Shown: positions 1 through 8,321, counted from the first letter of the stretch. The stretch is DNA of 8,934 nucleotides from Eubacteriales Family XIII. Incertae Sedis bacterium (GCA_031280075.1 JAITHG010000097.1:1-8934), one strand, 5' to 3'. Numbers and translations are program-made. Notes: generated by a model from the letters alone, not told the origin.

Positions 1-3000
1 CAAGGCGGAGGCGCAGCGCAAGCTGGACGGCGCGCAGGACAACCTCGACCGCATGAACGACATCATCCTCGACATCGAGTCGCGCATCGGCGGGCTCAAG
101 ACGGAGAGCGAAAAGGCGAAGGAACATGCAGAGCTGACCGCCCGCTACCGCGAGCTCGAGATCAACATCACTCTGAAGAACATCGAAAACGTCACAGAGA
201 AAAACCGTGAGATGAAGGCGCAGCTGGAGGAGGCGACGCGCTCCGTCGAAGCGAAGCGCGCGAAGCGTGTTGCGGCAGAGGAAGCGCTTGCGGCGCACAG
301 GAAGCGCGACGGGGAGCTTGAGACGGACGCGACAGGGCTGCGCGCGCAGAGTGCAGCCCGGACGGAGCGGGCGCTCGCCATCCGCAGCGCCGCACTGCTC
401 GACGAGGAAAAGCGCCGGACGATGGCGCGCGACAGGGAACGACTCGCACAGGAACTGGCTACGCTCAGCGCCCGCATCGAGACAGAGGACGCGCACCTGA
501 AAGAGCTCAAGGAGCTAAAGGCCAGATCCGACAGGGAGATGGCGGCGTTGAACGACGAACTCGCAGCAAAGTTGGCGGCGGCGGCAGACGCATCGGCTTC
601 CCTTGCCTCCCTGCAAGGCGGCATAGAAGAGCGGCGTGGCTCGGTCTACGATCTTTCGCGGGAGAAGAGCGTAAAGGAGACCGAACTGGCAAGCAACCTT
701 GATCTCATGTCAAACTTCGACGAGGCACGGCAGAGGTTGGCGGCGGAGCGTGCGGATGCGGAGGGTGCGATCACGGATGCAGAGCAGGCATTCGCAGAGG
801 CGGAAAGTCGCAAGCAGAAACTCGCTGACGAAGTCAAGGCAGTGACGGATCGGCAGTCCGCCCTGCGCCAGTCATACGAAGACTCCATGCGCGAAGCAGG
901 CGAGTCCAGGCAGATCCTGGAGCGCCTTCGCATCGAGACGGAGCAACTCTCCACCCGCAAGAAGACCATCGAGGAGATGGAGGCGAACTACGAAGGCTAC
1001 AACGCGGGGGTTCGCGCCATCATGAAACAGGGCATCAAAGGCATACACGGTGTCGTGGCCGAGCTCATGACGGTGGATAAGGGCTATGAGACCGCGATCG
1101 AGACCGCGCTGGGGCAGTCCCTGCAGAACATCATCTGCGAGGGGGACGATGCCGCAAAGCGTGGCATCCGCTGGCTGAAGGAAAACCGGGCAGGGCGCTT
1201 GACCTTCCTGCCTGTCTCGTCCATCCGCCCACGCAACAAGTATGCGGACGAAAAGGCGGAGAAGAGCGCGGGGTTCGATGCCTATGCGACGGATCGCATC
1301 CATTTCGACGGGCAGTATCGGGACATCTTCGATTACCTGCTCGGCGGCATCATCATTGCCAGCGACCTGGACAGCGCGGTGGCTCTTTCGAAAGACAACC
1401 CTGAGGGATACAGGTACGTGACACTCGGCGGGGAGGTCGTCACGCCGGCTGGCGCGCTGACGGGCGGAGCTTACCGAAACAAGACGGCAAACCTGCTGGA
1501 ACGCCGTGCGGAGATATCCGGTCTGGAGCAGAACATCGACAGGCTCGTGCGGGAATCAGAGCACCGCGCCGATCTCTTGGAGGAGCTGAACACCCGCGCG
1601 GAGGACTGCGTACGGGAGTTGCAGGATGCCGAGGTGAAGCGGCGCGAGGCGGACGCGGCCCTGGCCGAGACGGGTGGTGAACTGAGATCCCTGTCCTTCC
1701 GGCTGGACGAGATGCGCGGGCGTCTTGAAAAGCGCAGCCGTGAACTGCGCACGGCGGAAGACGACAAGCTCCGGAGCGCGGCGATGAACGATGCCCTGCT
1801 GGCTGACATCAAGACGCTTGCGGAGAAGATTGCGGCACTGGAGACGGCGGCGCAGACGGACGATGCCTCCTTGACGGAGGCGCGCAGGGCTGCGGAGGAA
1901 GCCAGCGAGGCCGCGACGGAGATCCGTCTGCGCGTCGCGTCCGCTGTGGCGGAGCAGACAGCTGCGGCAGAGAACGCGTCGCGGGCGGAAATGGGCAGGC
2001 AGCAACTGGCCCGGGAGCAGGACGGGAAAGCATCCGAGCTGGCGGAGATAGAGGCGCTGGAGAGCGCTTCGGCAGAAGGGGACGATTTCGCAGCCGTCGT
2101 GGCGGCGCTCGACGAGGAGAAGCAGGAGCTGGAAAAAAAGCTGGAGGCGGTTCTGGCAGAGCGCGGAGACGTGCGCACACGCATCGACGAGTGCGAGTAC
2201 AGTCTGACGGGGCTGTCCGGTGCAATCGACAGGGAGATCTCGTCGAAGACGGCAATGGAAATTGAGATCGGCAGGCAAGAGACGAGACTCTCGAATTGGA
2301 AGGAAAAGCTGTTCGACGAATTTGAACTCTCCTATGTCCACGCCCTCGACTTCAAACAGGACAATTTTGTGATGAGCACAGCCGTCAAGGAGAACAGGGA
2401 CATCAAGGAACGCCTGCGCGGGCTTGGCGATGTCAATCCCGGCGCTATCCGGGAATACGAGGAGACGAAAGAGCGCTACGACTTTTTGACGGAGCAGCGT
2501 GACGACATCCTGCTGTCTATGGCGGACTACCAACGCATCGTCACGGACATGGACAAGATCAGCAAGGAACGCTTCCGCGACTGCTTCGACGCCGTCGTGA
2601 CAAACTTCGACGAAACCTTCAAGCTGCTCTTCGGGGGAGGCAAGGGCGAGCTGCGCCTGGAGGACGAGAGCGACCCGCTGGAGAGCGGCATCATCATCAG
2701 CGTGCGCCCACCGGGAAAGACGAACCTCGTCAGCATCGACAGCTACAGCGGCGGCGAGAAATCCATGATCGCCATCGCTTTGATGTTTGCCATCCTGAAG
2801 GCGAAGCCATCGCCGTTTTGCATCCTGGACGAGATCGATGCAGCCCTCGACGAGACGAACATCCACCGATTCGCAAACTACATCATCAACTTCAAGGAGA
2901 CGCAGTTCGCTCTCGTGACGCACCAGCGTTCGACGATGGAATATGCAGATGCACTCTTCGGTGTGACGATGCAGGAACAGGGGGTCACGACAATCCTGTC

Positions 3001-3058
3001 CCTGCTGCTCGGAGAAAAAAACACGGAGGAGTTTGCCAGCAGGCTCGATGCCTCGTGA
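1..3058 (+). CDS. smc: Chromosome partition protein SMC (5'-truncated by window edge)
   Basis: SMC is the ATPase of the bacterial condensin (SMC-ScpA-ScpB) that compacts and segregates the nucleoid. The frame is open from position 2 with no stop, so the gene begins outside the window; 1,018 residues are visible. Counting from position 2, residues up to about 340 are charged Glu/Lys/Arg/Ala heptad sequence typical of the first coiled-coil arm. The hinge follows at about 344-493, opening with GIHGVVAELM and ending in a GG-rich stretch (ALTGGAYR). The second arm runs to about 880. The C-terminal head has the ABC signature SYSGGEKS (914-921) and Walker B CILDEIDAALDE (940-951), then a TH-Q-RST switch region. 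Family members are about 1,180 residues, so roughly 165 N-terminal residues including Walker A are missing. The stop is TGA at 3056-3058. The first ATG in view (53) is an internal Met, not the start. The gene converges on gpsA. Confidence 0.97.
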   Translation, partial: KAEAQRKLDGAQDNLDRMNDIILDIESRIGGLKTESEKAKEHAELTARYRELEINITLKNIENVTEKNREMKAQLEEATRSVEAKRAKRVAAEEALAAHRKRDGELETDATGLRAQSAARTERALAIRSAALLDEEKRRTMARDRERLAQELATLSARIETEDAHLKELKELKARSDREMAALNDELAAKLAAAADASASLASLQGGIEERRGSVYDLSREKSVKETELASNLDLMSNFDEARQRLAAERADAEGAITDAEQAFAEAESRKQKLADEVKAVTDRQSALRQSYEDSMREAGESRQILERLRIETEQLSTRKKTIEEMEANYEGYNAGVRAIMKQGIKGIHGVVAELMTVDKGYETAIETALGQSLQNIICEGDDAAKRGIRWLKENRAGRLTFLPVSSIRPRNKYADEKAEKSAGFDAYATDRIHFDGQYRDIFDYLLGGIIIASDLDSAVALSKDNPEGYRYVTLGGEVVTPAGALTGGAYRNKTANLLERRAEISGLEQNIDRLVRESEHRADLLEELNTRAEDCVRELQDAEVKRREADAALAETGGELRSLSFRLDEMRGRLEKRSRELRTAEDDKLRSAAMNDALLADIKTLAEKIAALETAAQTDDASLTEARRAAEEASEAATEIRLRVASAVAEQTAAAENASRAEMGRQQLAREQDGKASELAEIEALESASAEGDDFAAVVAALDEEKQELEKKLEAVLAERGDVRTRIDECEYSLTGLSGAIDREISSKTAMEIEIGRQETRLSNWKEKLFDEFELSYVHALDFKQDNFVMSTAVKENRDIKERLRGLGDVNPGAIREYEETKERYDFLTEQRDDILLSMADYQRIVTDMDKISKERFRDCFDAVVTNFDETFKLLFGGGKGELRLEDESDPLESGIIISVRPPGKTNLVSIDSYSGGEKSMIAIALMFAILKAKPSPFCILDEIDAALDETNIHRFANYIINFKETQFALVTHQRSTMEYADALFGVTMQEQGVTTILSLLLGEKNTEEFASRLDAS

Positions 3059-3081
3059 CCGCTACCGGGTGACCACTACCG
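3055..3081. repeat. Imperfect 13-bp tandem repeat spanning the smc/gpsA convergent junction
   Basis: GTGACCGCTACCG (3055-3067) recurs as GTGACCACTACCG (3069-3081), a 14-bp period with one mismatch. The smc stop TGA lies in the first copy and the gpsA stop (CTA on this strand) in the second, so the duplication covers the whole 17-bp gap between the genes. No convincing intrinsic terminator hairpin is present. A weak CCGG...CCGG pairing followed by CTCTTTTT at 3088-3095 is the best candidate for ending smc transcription. The repeat is seen directly; any role is unknown. Confidence 0.6.
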
Positions 3082-4083
3082 AACCGGCTCTTTTTCGTGA
3101 CGCTTTGGTCGCGCCATGAGCGCGGCGAGAGCGTCCTTCGGCGTGAGCGTGCCTTTTCCCATCTGGTAGCTCGCCTCCGTGATCGGCATTTCGACACCTT
3201 CGCGCGCGGCGAGCCCCACAGCCGCCTCCGCCGTGAAAATGCCCTCTACGACCATGCCCACGCGGGCGACGGCCTCATCCGGCGCAACGCCTTCGCCGAT
3301 CATGATGCCGCATCGCCGGTTGCGGCTGTGCATGCTCGTGCATGTCACGATGAGGTCGCCGATGCCCGCGAGCCCTGAAAACGTCTCCTGCCGTGCCCCG
3401 AGTGCCGCTCCAAGCCGGATCATTTCGGCGATGCCGCGCGTCATGAGCGCCGCTTTCGTATTGTCCCCAAATCCCATGCCGTCCGATATGCCCGCGCCGA
3501 GCGCAATGATGTTTTTGAGCGAGCCGCCAAGTTCCAGACCAATGACATCGTCGTTCGTGTAGACGCGGAAGCTGTCCGTGGCGAACGTGTCCTGGATGAA
3601 CTCCGCCGCCGCGATGTCCCTCGATGCCACCGCTACCGTTGTCGGAAGAAAGCGCGCGACCTCTTCCGCGTGGGATGGCCCAGACAGAACGACGTATGTC
3701 TGGGCAGGCACGGATTCCTCCGCGATCTGCGAAATGGTTCTCAGGCTCTTCTGCTCGATGCCTTTGGCGACGTTCACGATGACGGCTCCGGGATCCATGG
3801 AGACCGCCGCGCCCGTGACCGCCGTCCGGAAGTGCTGGGCAGGGACGGCGAACAGGACGATGGATGCGCCCGTCACTGCCTCTGCGACCGTTCCGACGGT
3901 GCGCAGCCCGTCAGCAAGCTTCACGCCCGGCAGGTAGCGACGGTTCTCGCCGTGCGCTCCGATGTCTTCGAGCACAGTGTCGTCGATATCCCACATGCGA
4001 ACCTCGTGCCCACTGTTGGCGAGCATGTTCGCGAGAGCAGTGCCCCAAGACCCTGCACCGACCAGACCGATTGTTTCAGGCAT
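3076..4083 (-). CDS. gpsA: NAD(P)-dependent glycerol-3-phosphate dehydrogenase
   Basis: This cytoplasmic enzyme reduces dihydroxyacetone phosphate to sn-glycerol 3-phosphate, the backbone for phospholipid synthesis. The 335-residue product has the usual family length. It begins with a Rossmann dinucleotide site, GAGSWGTA (9-16). It then has NVAKGIE (104-110), LSGPSHAEEV (133-142), the SLKN segment with the expected catalytic lysine K190, GDNTKAALMTRG (207-218), and the C-terminal GDLIVTC (242-248) and SRNR (253-256) motifs that bind substrate phosphate. The start ATG is fixed by a strong AGGAGGT 7 nt upstream. It is the last gene of the minus-strand cluster, 34 bp after plsY, whose enzyme uses its product. 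The stop is TAG at 3076-3078, 17 bp from the smc stop. Confidence 0.97.
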   Translation of the reverse strand: MPETIGLVGAGSWGTALANMLANSGHEVRMWDIDDTVLEDIGAHGENRRYLPGVKLADGLRTVGTVAEAVTGASIVLFAVPAQHFRTAVTGAAVSMDPGAVIVNVAKGIEQKSLRTISQIAEESVPAQTYVVLSGPSHAEEVARFLPTTVAVASRDIAAAEFIQDTFATDSFRVYTNDDVIGLELGGSLKNIIALGAGISDGMGFGDNTKAALMTRGIAEMIRLGAALGARQETFSGLAGIGDLIVTCTSMHSRNRRCGIMIGEGVAPDEAVARVGMVVEGIFTAEAAVGLAAREGVEMPITEASYQMGKGTLTPKDALAALMARPKRHEKEPVR

Positions 4084-4090
4084 TTCCTGT

Positions 4091-4097
4091 ACCTCCT
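4091..4097 (-). promoter_or_regulatory. Strong ribosome binding site of gpsA
   Basis: On the minus strand AGGAGGT lies 7 nt before the gpsA ATG. It is the closest match to the anti-Shine-Dalgarno sequence in the cluster; the other genes have weaker purine stretches. It sits in an AT-rich 34-bp gap after the plsY stop, so gpsA can be translated independently of plsY. Confidence 0.8.
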
Positions 4098-4117
4098 ATA
4101 ATAATGAAAACAGTTTC

Positions 4118-4747
4118 CTATCCCTTTTTGCCGAAGCTCATGGGAGGTTCCGTTCCCTTGAGCAGGCGCTTGATGTTGTCGCTGTGCTTGACGATGATCA
4201 AGATGACGATCGCGGCAAAGATGATGAAATAATCAGGGCATAGGAAGAACGACAGCGGGACTGTGCAGATGCAGGCGATGAGCACTGCCGCCGAGACGCG
4301 CATCGTGATCACCGTGACGAGTAGGACGATGCCGATCCCGATGAGTGCGAGCCTCCAGTCGAGGAAGAGGAGCACACCAAAGGTTGTGGCTACGCCTTTG
4401 CCACCACGGAAGCCAAACAAGGCAGGCCACATGTGCCCAACGACTACCGCGACACCGCAGATGCCCGCGGCCAGGCTCACCCCTTCAAAGGTCCACGTGC
4501 CCGTGTCGTAGTAATGTGTCACGTAGACAGGGATGAAGCCCTTCATCACGTCTATGAGGAAGGTGAAGGCACCTGCCCGTTTTCCGATGGTACGCATTGC
4601 GTTCGTCGTGCCCGCGTTCCCGCTGCCCTCGTTGCGCACGTCCACACCGTGGACGCGACCGATGAGGATCGCCCCGTTCAGGTTTCCCAGCAGGTAACTC
4701 ACGGCTACGAACACGATCAGGAGAATGATATTAATGAGACTCTGCAT
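4118..4747 (-). CDS. plsY: Acyl-phosphate:glycerol-3-phosphate acyltransferase PlsY
   Basis: PlsY is the integral membrane enzyme that transfers an acyl group from acyl phosphate to the sn-1 position of glycerol 3-phosphate, giving lysophosphatidic acid. The 209-residue product is of normal length and very hydrophobic, with membrane segments near residues 3-22, 60-78, 88-110, 120-145, 150-168 and 172-186. The family motifs are present: SGNAGTTNAMRTIGKRAG (42-59), MKGFIP (68-73) in place of the usual LKGxxP, GHMWPALFGFRGGKGVA (104-120), and the C-terminal KHSDNIKRLLKGTE (187-200). The ATG directly follows the TAG stop of der with no gap. A GGGGGAG stretch inside the end of der is the likely ribosome site, so translation is probably coupled. 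The downstream neighbour gpsA supplies its substrate. Confidence 0.97.
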   Translation of the reverse strand: MQSLINIILLIVFVAVSYLLGNLNGAILIGRVHGVDVRNEGSGNAGTTNAMRTIGKRAGAFTFLIDVMKGFIPVYVTHYYDTGTWTFEGVSLAAGICGVAVVVGHMWPALFGFRGGKGVATTFGVLLFLDWRLALIGIGIVLLVTVITMRVSAAVLIACICTVPLSFFLCPDYFIIFAAIVILIIVKHSDNIKRLLKGTEPPMSFGKKG

Positions 4748-6073
4748 CTACTCTTTCTCCCCCTTTCCGCGAAAGACGAATTTGATGGGCGTTCCGACAA
4801 AGCCCCACACATCCCGGATGCGATTTTCCAAGTAACGGCTGTACGAGAAGTGCATGAGCGCACGGTCGTTGACTTGGAAGGAAAACAGCGGTGGCTTCAC
4901 GCCGATCTGGGCGACGTAGTAGATCTTCAGCCTGCGCCCCTTGTCCGAAGGGGGCTGCTTCATGAGGGTGGCATCTTGCACGAGGCTGTTGAGCTGCCCC
5001 GTCGCGATGCGCATAGCGCGGTTTTCGGCAACGGTGGTCGCGAGGTCGAGGACATTCAGAAGGCGCTGCCCCTCCTTCACGGAGATGAAGACATCGGGGG
5101 CATAGGAGAGGAAGGGTACTTCGCGGTGCAGTCGCTTGCGGTATTCCTCCAGCGTGCCGGTCTGCTTTTCGACGAGATCCCACTTGTTGATGACGAGGAC
5201 AACGCCCTTTCCAGAGTCGTGCGCCAGCCCGGCGATCTTCTTATCCTGTTCAGTCAGTCCTTCAGCCGCGTCTATCATGACGACGCAGACATCGCTGCGT
5301 TCGATGGCGGCTATGGCGCGTGCAACACTGTAGCGCTCGATGTTCTCGTGCACCTTGGCCTGCCTGCGAAGCCCTGCCGTGTCGATGAGGATGTAGTGGT
5401 TCCCGTCGTAGGCGAAGGGGGTGTCGATGGCATCTCGCGTCGTGCCCGCGATGTCCGAAACGATGAGCCTGTTCTCCCCGAGAAAGGCATTGATAAGGCT
5501 TGACTTGCCGACGTTCGGCTTGCCGACGACGGCGATTCGAATGCGGTCATCGTCCTCGTCCGGTCCGTCCTGCGCCGGGATGCTGCCGGTGATCTCGTCC
5601 AAGGCATCCCCCAGCCCGGTCATGTTCACAGAGGAAACGGGGATGGGATCGCCCAGACCCAGCGTATAAAAATCATAGAAACTGTCCGGGAGCTTGCCCC
5701 TGGCATCCACCTTGTTGACGATGAGGACAACCCGCTTTTTCGTCATGCGCAACATGGCGGCGATGTCGTCGTCGGCAGAAGTGATGCCGTCCTTGCCGTC
5801 CACCATGAAGACGATGACCTCTGCCAGATCCATGGCCATCTGCGCCTGCTCGCGCATCTGCGACATGATGACATCCTGCGTGTCAGGGTCGATGCCGCCC
5901 GTGTCGACCAAGGCGAAGCGCTTGCCCGCCCATTCTGCCTCGGCGTAGATGCGGTCACGTGTGACACCGGGCGTGTCGTCCATGATGGAGATGCGACTGC
6001 CCACAATCTTGTTGAAGAAGGTCGACTTTCCTACGTTTGGCCTTCCGACGATGGCAATGATTGGCAACTCCAT
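4748..6073 (-). CDS. der: Ribosome assembly GTPase Der (EngA)
   Basis: Der is an essential GTPase with two G domains in tandem that acts in maturation of the 50S ribosomal subunit. The 441-residue product has the expected length. The first G domain has GRPNVGKS (10-17), DTPG (33-36), DTGG (57-60) and NKVD (120-123). An acidic linker (about 168-177) follows. The second G domain has GKPNVGKS (184-191), AGTTRD (209-214), DTAGLRR (231-237) and NKWD (296-299). The C-terminal KH-like domain covers about 350-437 and ends in a basic tail. No key residue is missing. The ATG follows the ftsY TAA with no gap, and its stop TAG abuts the plsY ATG. Its ribosome site, probably AAGGGG, lies within the last codons of ftsY. 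Confidence 0.98.
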   Translation of the reverse strand: MELPIIAIVGRPNVGKSTFFNKIVGSRISIMDDTPGVTRDRIYAEAEWAGKRFALVDTGGIDPDTQDVIMSQMREQAQMAMDLAEVIVFMVDGKDGITSADDDIAAMLRMTKKRVVLIVNKVDARGKLPDSFYDFYTLGLGDPIPVSSVNMTGLGDALDEITGSIPAQDGPDEDDDRIRIAVVGKPNVGKSSLINAFLGENRLIVSDIAGTTRDAIDTPFAYDGNHYILIDTAGLRRQAKVHENIERYSVARAIAAIERSDVCVVMIDAAEGLTEQDKKIAGLAHDSGKGVVLVINKWDLVEKQTGTLEEYRKRLHREVPFLSYAPDVFISVKEGQRLLNVLDLATTVAENRAMRIATGQLNSLVQDATLMKQPPSDKGRRLKIYYVAQIGVKPPLFSFQVNDRALMHFSYSRYLENRIRDVWGFVGTPIKFVFRGKGEKE

Positions 6074-6982
6074 TTACTGTCCGCCCCTTTCAAAGATGCT
6101 CTCCGCATATGCCTTGGGGTCAAAGGGCAGCAGGTCGCCCATCTTTTCGCCGAGCCCGATGAACTTGACGGGCAGGTCGAACTCGTCGGAGATCGTGATG
6201 GCAATACCACCCTTGGCTGTACCGTCGAGCTTTGTGATGACAATGCCCGTGACCTCCGCGACGCTGCCGAACTCCTGGGCTTGGCTGACGGCGTTCTTTC
6301 CCGTCGTCGCGTCGAGCACGAGCAGTGTCTCGCGCGATGCCTCGGGGTATTCACGTCCTATGACCTTGTTCATCTTTTCGAGTTCGTTCATGAGGTTGCG
6401 CTTGTTCTGGAGCCGCCCCGCCGTGTCGCAGATGAGCACGTCCGCGCCTCTTGCCTGCGCTGCTTTGATGCTGTCGTAGATGACGGCCGAGGGGTCGGCT
6501 CCCTCGGCGTGGCGGATGACATCTGCGCCCACACGCTCCCCCCAGACGGCGAGCTGGTCTGCCGCCGCCGCGCGGAAGGTGTCGGCCGCCGCGAGTACGA
6601 CACGCTTGCCCTGAGCCACGTAGCGGTGGGCGAGCTTCGCGATCGTGGTCGTCTTGCCACCACCGTTCACACCCACCATGAGGATGACGAGGGGGTAGCT
6701 GTCTGTCATCTTCAGGCGTTCACCCTTGTCCACCAGTTGTTCGACGATGGCGGCGATCTGCGCCTCAACGCCATCAGGCGAATCGATGTACTGTTCCTTC
6801 ACGTCCTTTCGCAGCTGTTCGACGATGCGCAGGGATGTCTCCATTCCGATGTCCGAGGTGATGAGAATCTCCTCCAGCTCCTCGAAGAGTGCCTCGTCTA
6901 TCTGCGGTCTCCCCATGATCGCATCCGAGATGCGCTCCGACAGTCGCCCGAAGAATCCTTTTTTCTGTCCGAATAATGCCAT
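6074..6982 (-). CDS. ftsY: Signal recognition particle receptor FtsY
   Basis: FtsY is the SRP receptor GTPase that docks ribosome-nascent-chain complexes at the inner membrane. The chosen start gives 302 residues beginning [14 protein letters not shown], an amphipathic basic N-terminus of the short Firmicutes type, with no long acidic A domain. An N-domain helical bundle fills about 10-90. The G domain follows: [10 protein letters not shown] (104-113), [11 protein letters not shown] (134-144), DTAGR (186-190), [10 protein letters not shown] (250-259) and GLGE (276-279). The reading frame stays open upstream to an ATG at 7333, but that part is Arg/His-rich, overlaps ilvA and does not resemble an FtsY N-terminus. 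AAAGGA 5 nt before the 6982 ATG supports the short form. The gene is 32 bp after ilvA and abuts der. Confidence 0.96.
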   Translation of the reverse strand: MALFGQKKGFFGRLSERISDAIMGRPQIDEALFEELEEILITSDIGMETSLRIVEQLRKDVKEQYIDSPDGVEAQIAAIVEQLVDKGERLKMTDSYPLVILMVGVNGGGKTTTIAKLAHRYVAQGKRVVLAAADTFRAAAADQLAVWGERVGADVIRHAEGADPSAVIYDSIKAAQARGADVLICDTAGRLQNKRNLMNELEKMNKVIGREYPEASRETLLVLDATTGKNAVSQAQEFGSVAEVTGIVITKLDGTAKGGIAITISDEFDLPVKFIGLGEKMGDLLPFDPKAYAESIFERGGQ

Positions 6983-6987
6983 TTGTA

Positions 6988-6993
6988 TCCTTT
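6988..6993 (-). promoter_or_regulatory. Ribosome binding site that fixes the ftsY start
   Basis: AAAGGA on the minus strand stands 5 nt before the ATG at 6982. Together with the family-like N-terminus [11 protein letters not shown] it selects this start over the in-frame ATG at 7333 inside ilvA. Confidence 0.7.
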
Positions 6994-7014
6994 CGTGATG
7001 CTCTGTGCTGAATA

Positions 7015-8253
7015 TCAGTAAATGCGCGTGATCGAAAAACCCTCGTCTTCCAGTTCGTCGAGGATTTCCCGGATGTGCTCCTGCCCGTTCGTCTCTACGG
7101 TCACTTCGAGGGCGACCTTGTTCGAGTAGCGGTCGACCGCCTTGAACTGGTTGTGCTCCAGCTCGATGACGTTTGCGCCAAGGCTCGCCAGCAGTGTAGC
7201 GACTTTCACAAGCTGCCCCGGTCTGTCGGGAAGCTCGACGGAGAAGCACATGATGCGTCCGCGGCTGATCATCCCCTGGTTGATGATGGAACTGAGCGTC
7301 ACGGTGTCGATATTGCCGCCACTCATGACGCATACGATTCGCTTCTTCGCCCCCGCGCGTTTCCTCAGTCCCGCGAGAGGGACGACACCGGCGGTCTCCG
7401 CGATGAATTTGTGTTTTTCGATCATGAGCAGGACGTTTTCCATGATGTCCTTCTCTGTAACGGTGATCACGTCGTCCAGGAAGCGCTGCGCGATGGCAAA
7501 TGTCAAGTCGCCGGGCTGCTTGACGGCGACGCCTTCCGCGGCTGTCCGAACCTCAGCAAGCCGCGTGACGCGCCCCTCGTCCAGTGAGATCTTCATGGAG
7601 ATCGCGCCCTTTGGAACCACTCCGATGACCTTGACCTTCGGGCGCAGGGCTTTCACGATCAGGGCGATGCCGCTGACCAGCCCACCACCGCCGATGGGCA
7701 CGAGGATCTCGTCCACGGTGTCGAGCCCTTCGAGGATCTCCAGACCGACCGTGCCCTGACCGCAGATGACATCGTAGTCGTCGAAGGGGTGGACGAAGAC
7801 GCTGCCGCGCTCCTGCGCCAGCTCGACTGCGTGGCTGAAGCTTTCGTCGTAGACATCGCCGTGCAGAATGACCTCTGCGCCATACGCCCGCGTAGCGCTT
7901 ACTTTCAGCAGAGGCGTGATGCTCGGCATGACGATGGTCGCCGGCGCGCCCTTCATCTGTGCGGAACGCGCAACGCCCTGCGCATGGTTGCCGGCGGAAG
8001 AGGCGATGACACCGCTCGCAAGCTCTGCTTCCGACAATCCGGCGATCTTATTGTAAGCTCCCCTGATCTTGAACGATCCCGTCGTCTGCAGATGCTCCGG
8101 CTTCAGGAAGACTTCCCCGCCGTATTCGCTGCTGTAAAATTCGCTTTTGATGAGTGGGGTGGGGGTCAATACCCCGGAGAGTGTCTCAGCCGCGCGGCGG
8201 ATGTCCGCCTCGTGGTCGCGATTCATAAATTCTTCGATCCGTGTCCTATCCAT
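7015..8253 (-). CDS. ilvA: Threonine ammonia-lyase with C-terminal ACT domain
   Basis: This PLP enzyme deaminates L-threonine to 2-oxobutanoate and ammonia, feeding isoleucine synthesis or propionate formation. The 412-residue product is of the shorter ilvA/tdcB type with a single ACT domain. PLP-fold motifs are GSFKIRGA (59-66) with Schiff-base lysine K62, SSAGNHAQGVA (85-95), the phosphate-binding PIGGGGLVSG (186-195) and SGGN (311-314). The ACT domain runs from about 334 to 410, beginning MCFSVELPDRPGQLVKVA, and suggests allosteric control by an amino acid. The start is uncertain: ATG at 8253 has only a weak upstream purine stretch, and an in-frame ATG at 8226 (Met10) would give 403 residues. 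It is the first gene of the minus-strand cluster. A biosynthetic or catabolic role cannot be decided here, because no other isoleucine gene is in view. Confidence 0.94.
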   Translation of the reverse strand: MDRTRIEEFMNRDHEADIRRAAETLSGVLTPTPLIKSEFYSSEYGGEVFLKPEHLQTTGSFKIRGAYNKIAGLSEAELASGVIASSAGNHAQGVARSAQMKGAPATIVMPSITPLLKVSATRAYGAEVILHGDVYDESFSHAVELAQERGSVFVHPFDDYDVICGQGTVGLEILEGLDTVDEILVPIGGGGLVSGIALIVKALRPKVKVIGVVPKGAISMKISLDEGRVTRLAEVRTAAEGVAVKQPGDLTFAIAQRFLDDVITVTEKDIMENVLLMIEKHKFIAETAGVVPLAGLRKRAGAKKRIVCVMSGGNIDTVTLSSIINQGMISRGRIMCFSVELPDRPGQLVKVATLLASLGANVIELEHNQFKAVDRYSNKVALEVTVETNGQEHIREILDELEDEGFSITRIY

Positions 8254-8304
8254 GTATAGTTCCGCTTTCTCGCCATTTGGGTTGTCATTTTGGTGTTGCC
8301 CTTT

Positions 8305-8313
8305 ATTTTACCA
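8305..8313 (-). promoter_or_regulatory. Candidate extended -10 promoter for the ilvA-gpsA cluster
   Basis: The minus strand reads TGGTAAAAT, an extended -10 (TGn plus a 5/6 match to TATAAT). It would start transcription near 8298, 45 nt before the ilvA ATG at 8253. The -35 region at 17-bp spacing matches poorly (2/6), which extended -10 promoters tolerate. That -35 position falls inside the palindrome at 8322-8336. Confidence 0.5.
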
Positions 8314-8321
8314 TGGTTTTT

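Noticed and set aside
1556..2923. A 455-codon open frame on the minus strand inside smc, and similar long antisense frames at 145-624 and 1471-2184.
   Set aside because: They lie wholly within the smc coding region, have skewed composition (long Ser/Arg or Leu/Val/Arg runs) and no recognisable motif. In GC-rich genes the opposite strand often stays open by chance.
4433..5503. A 356-codon plus-strand open frame opposite plsY and der.
   Set aside because: It is antisense to two genes with complete family motifs and has His/Asp/Val-rich composition typical of a reverse-strand shadow. No ribosome site or known fold is seen.
6983..7333. A 117-residue N-terminal extension of FtsY.
   Set aside because: It overlaps the ACT-domain end of ilvA in another frame, is rich in Arg, His and Gln, and does not resemble the acidic FtsY A domain. 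The ATG at 6982 has a ribosome site and a typical N-terminus.
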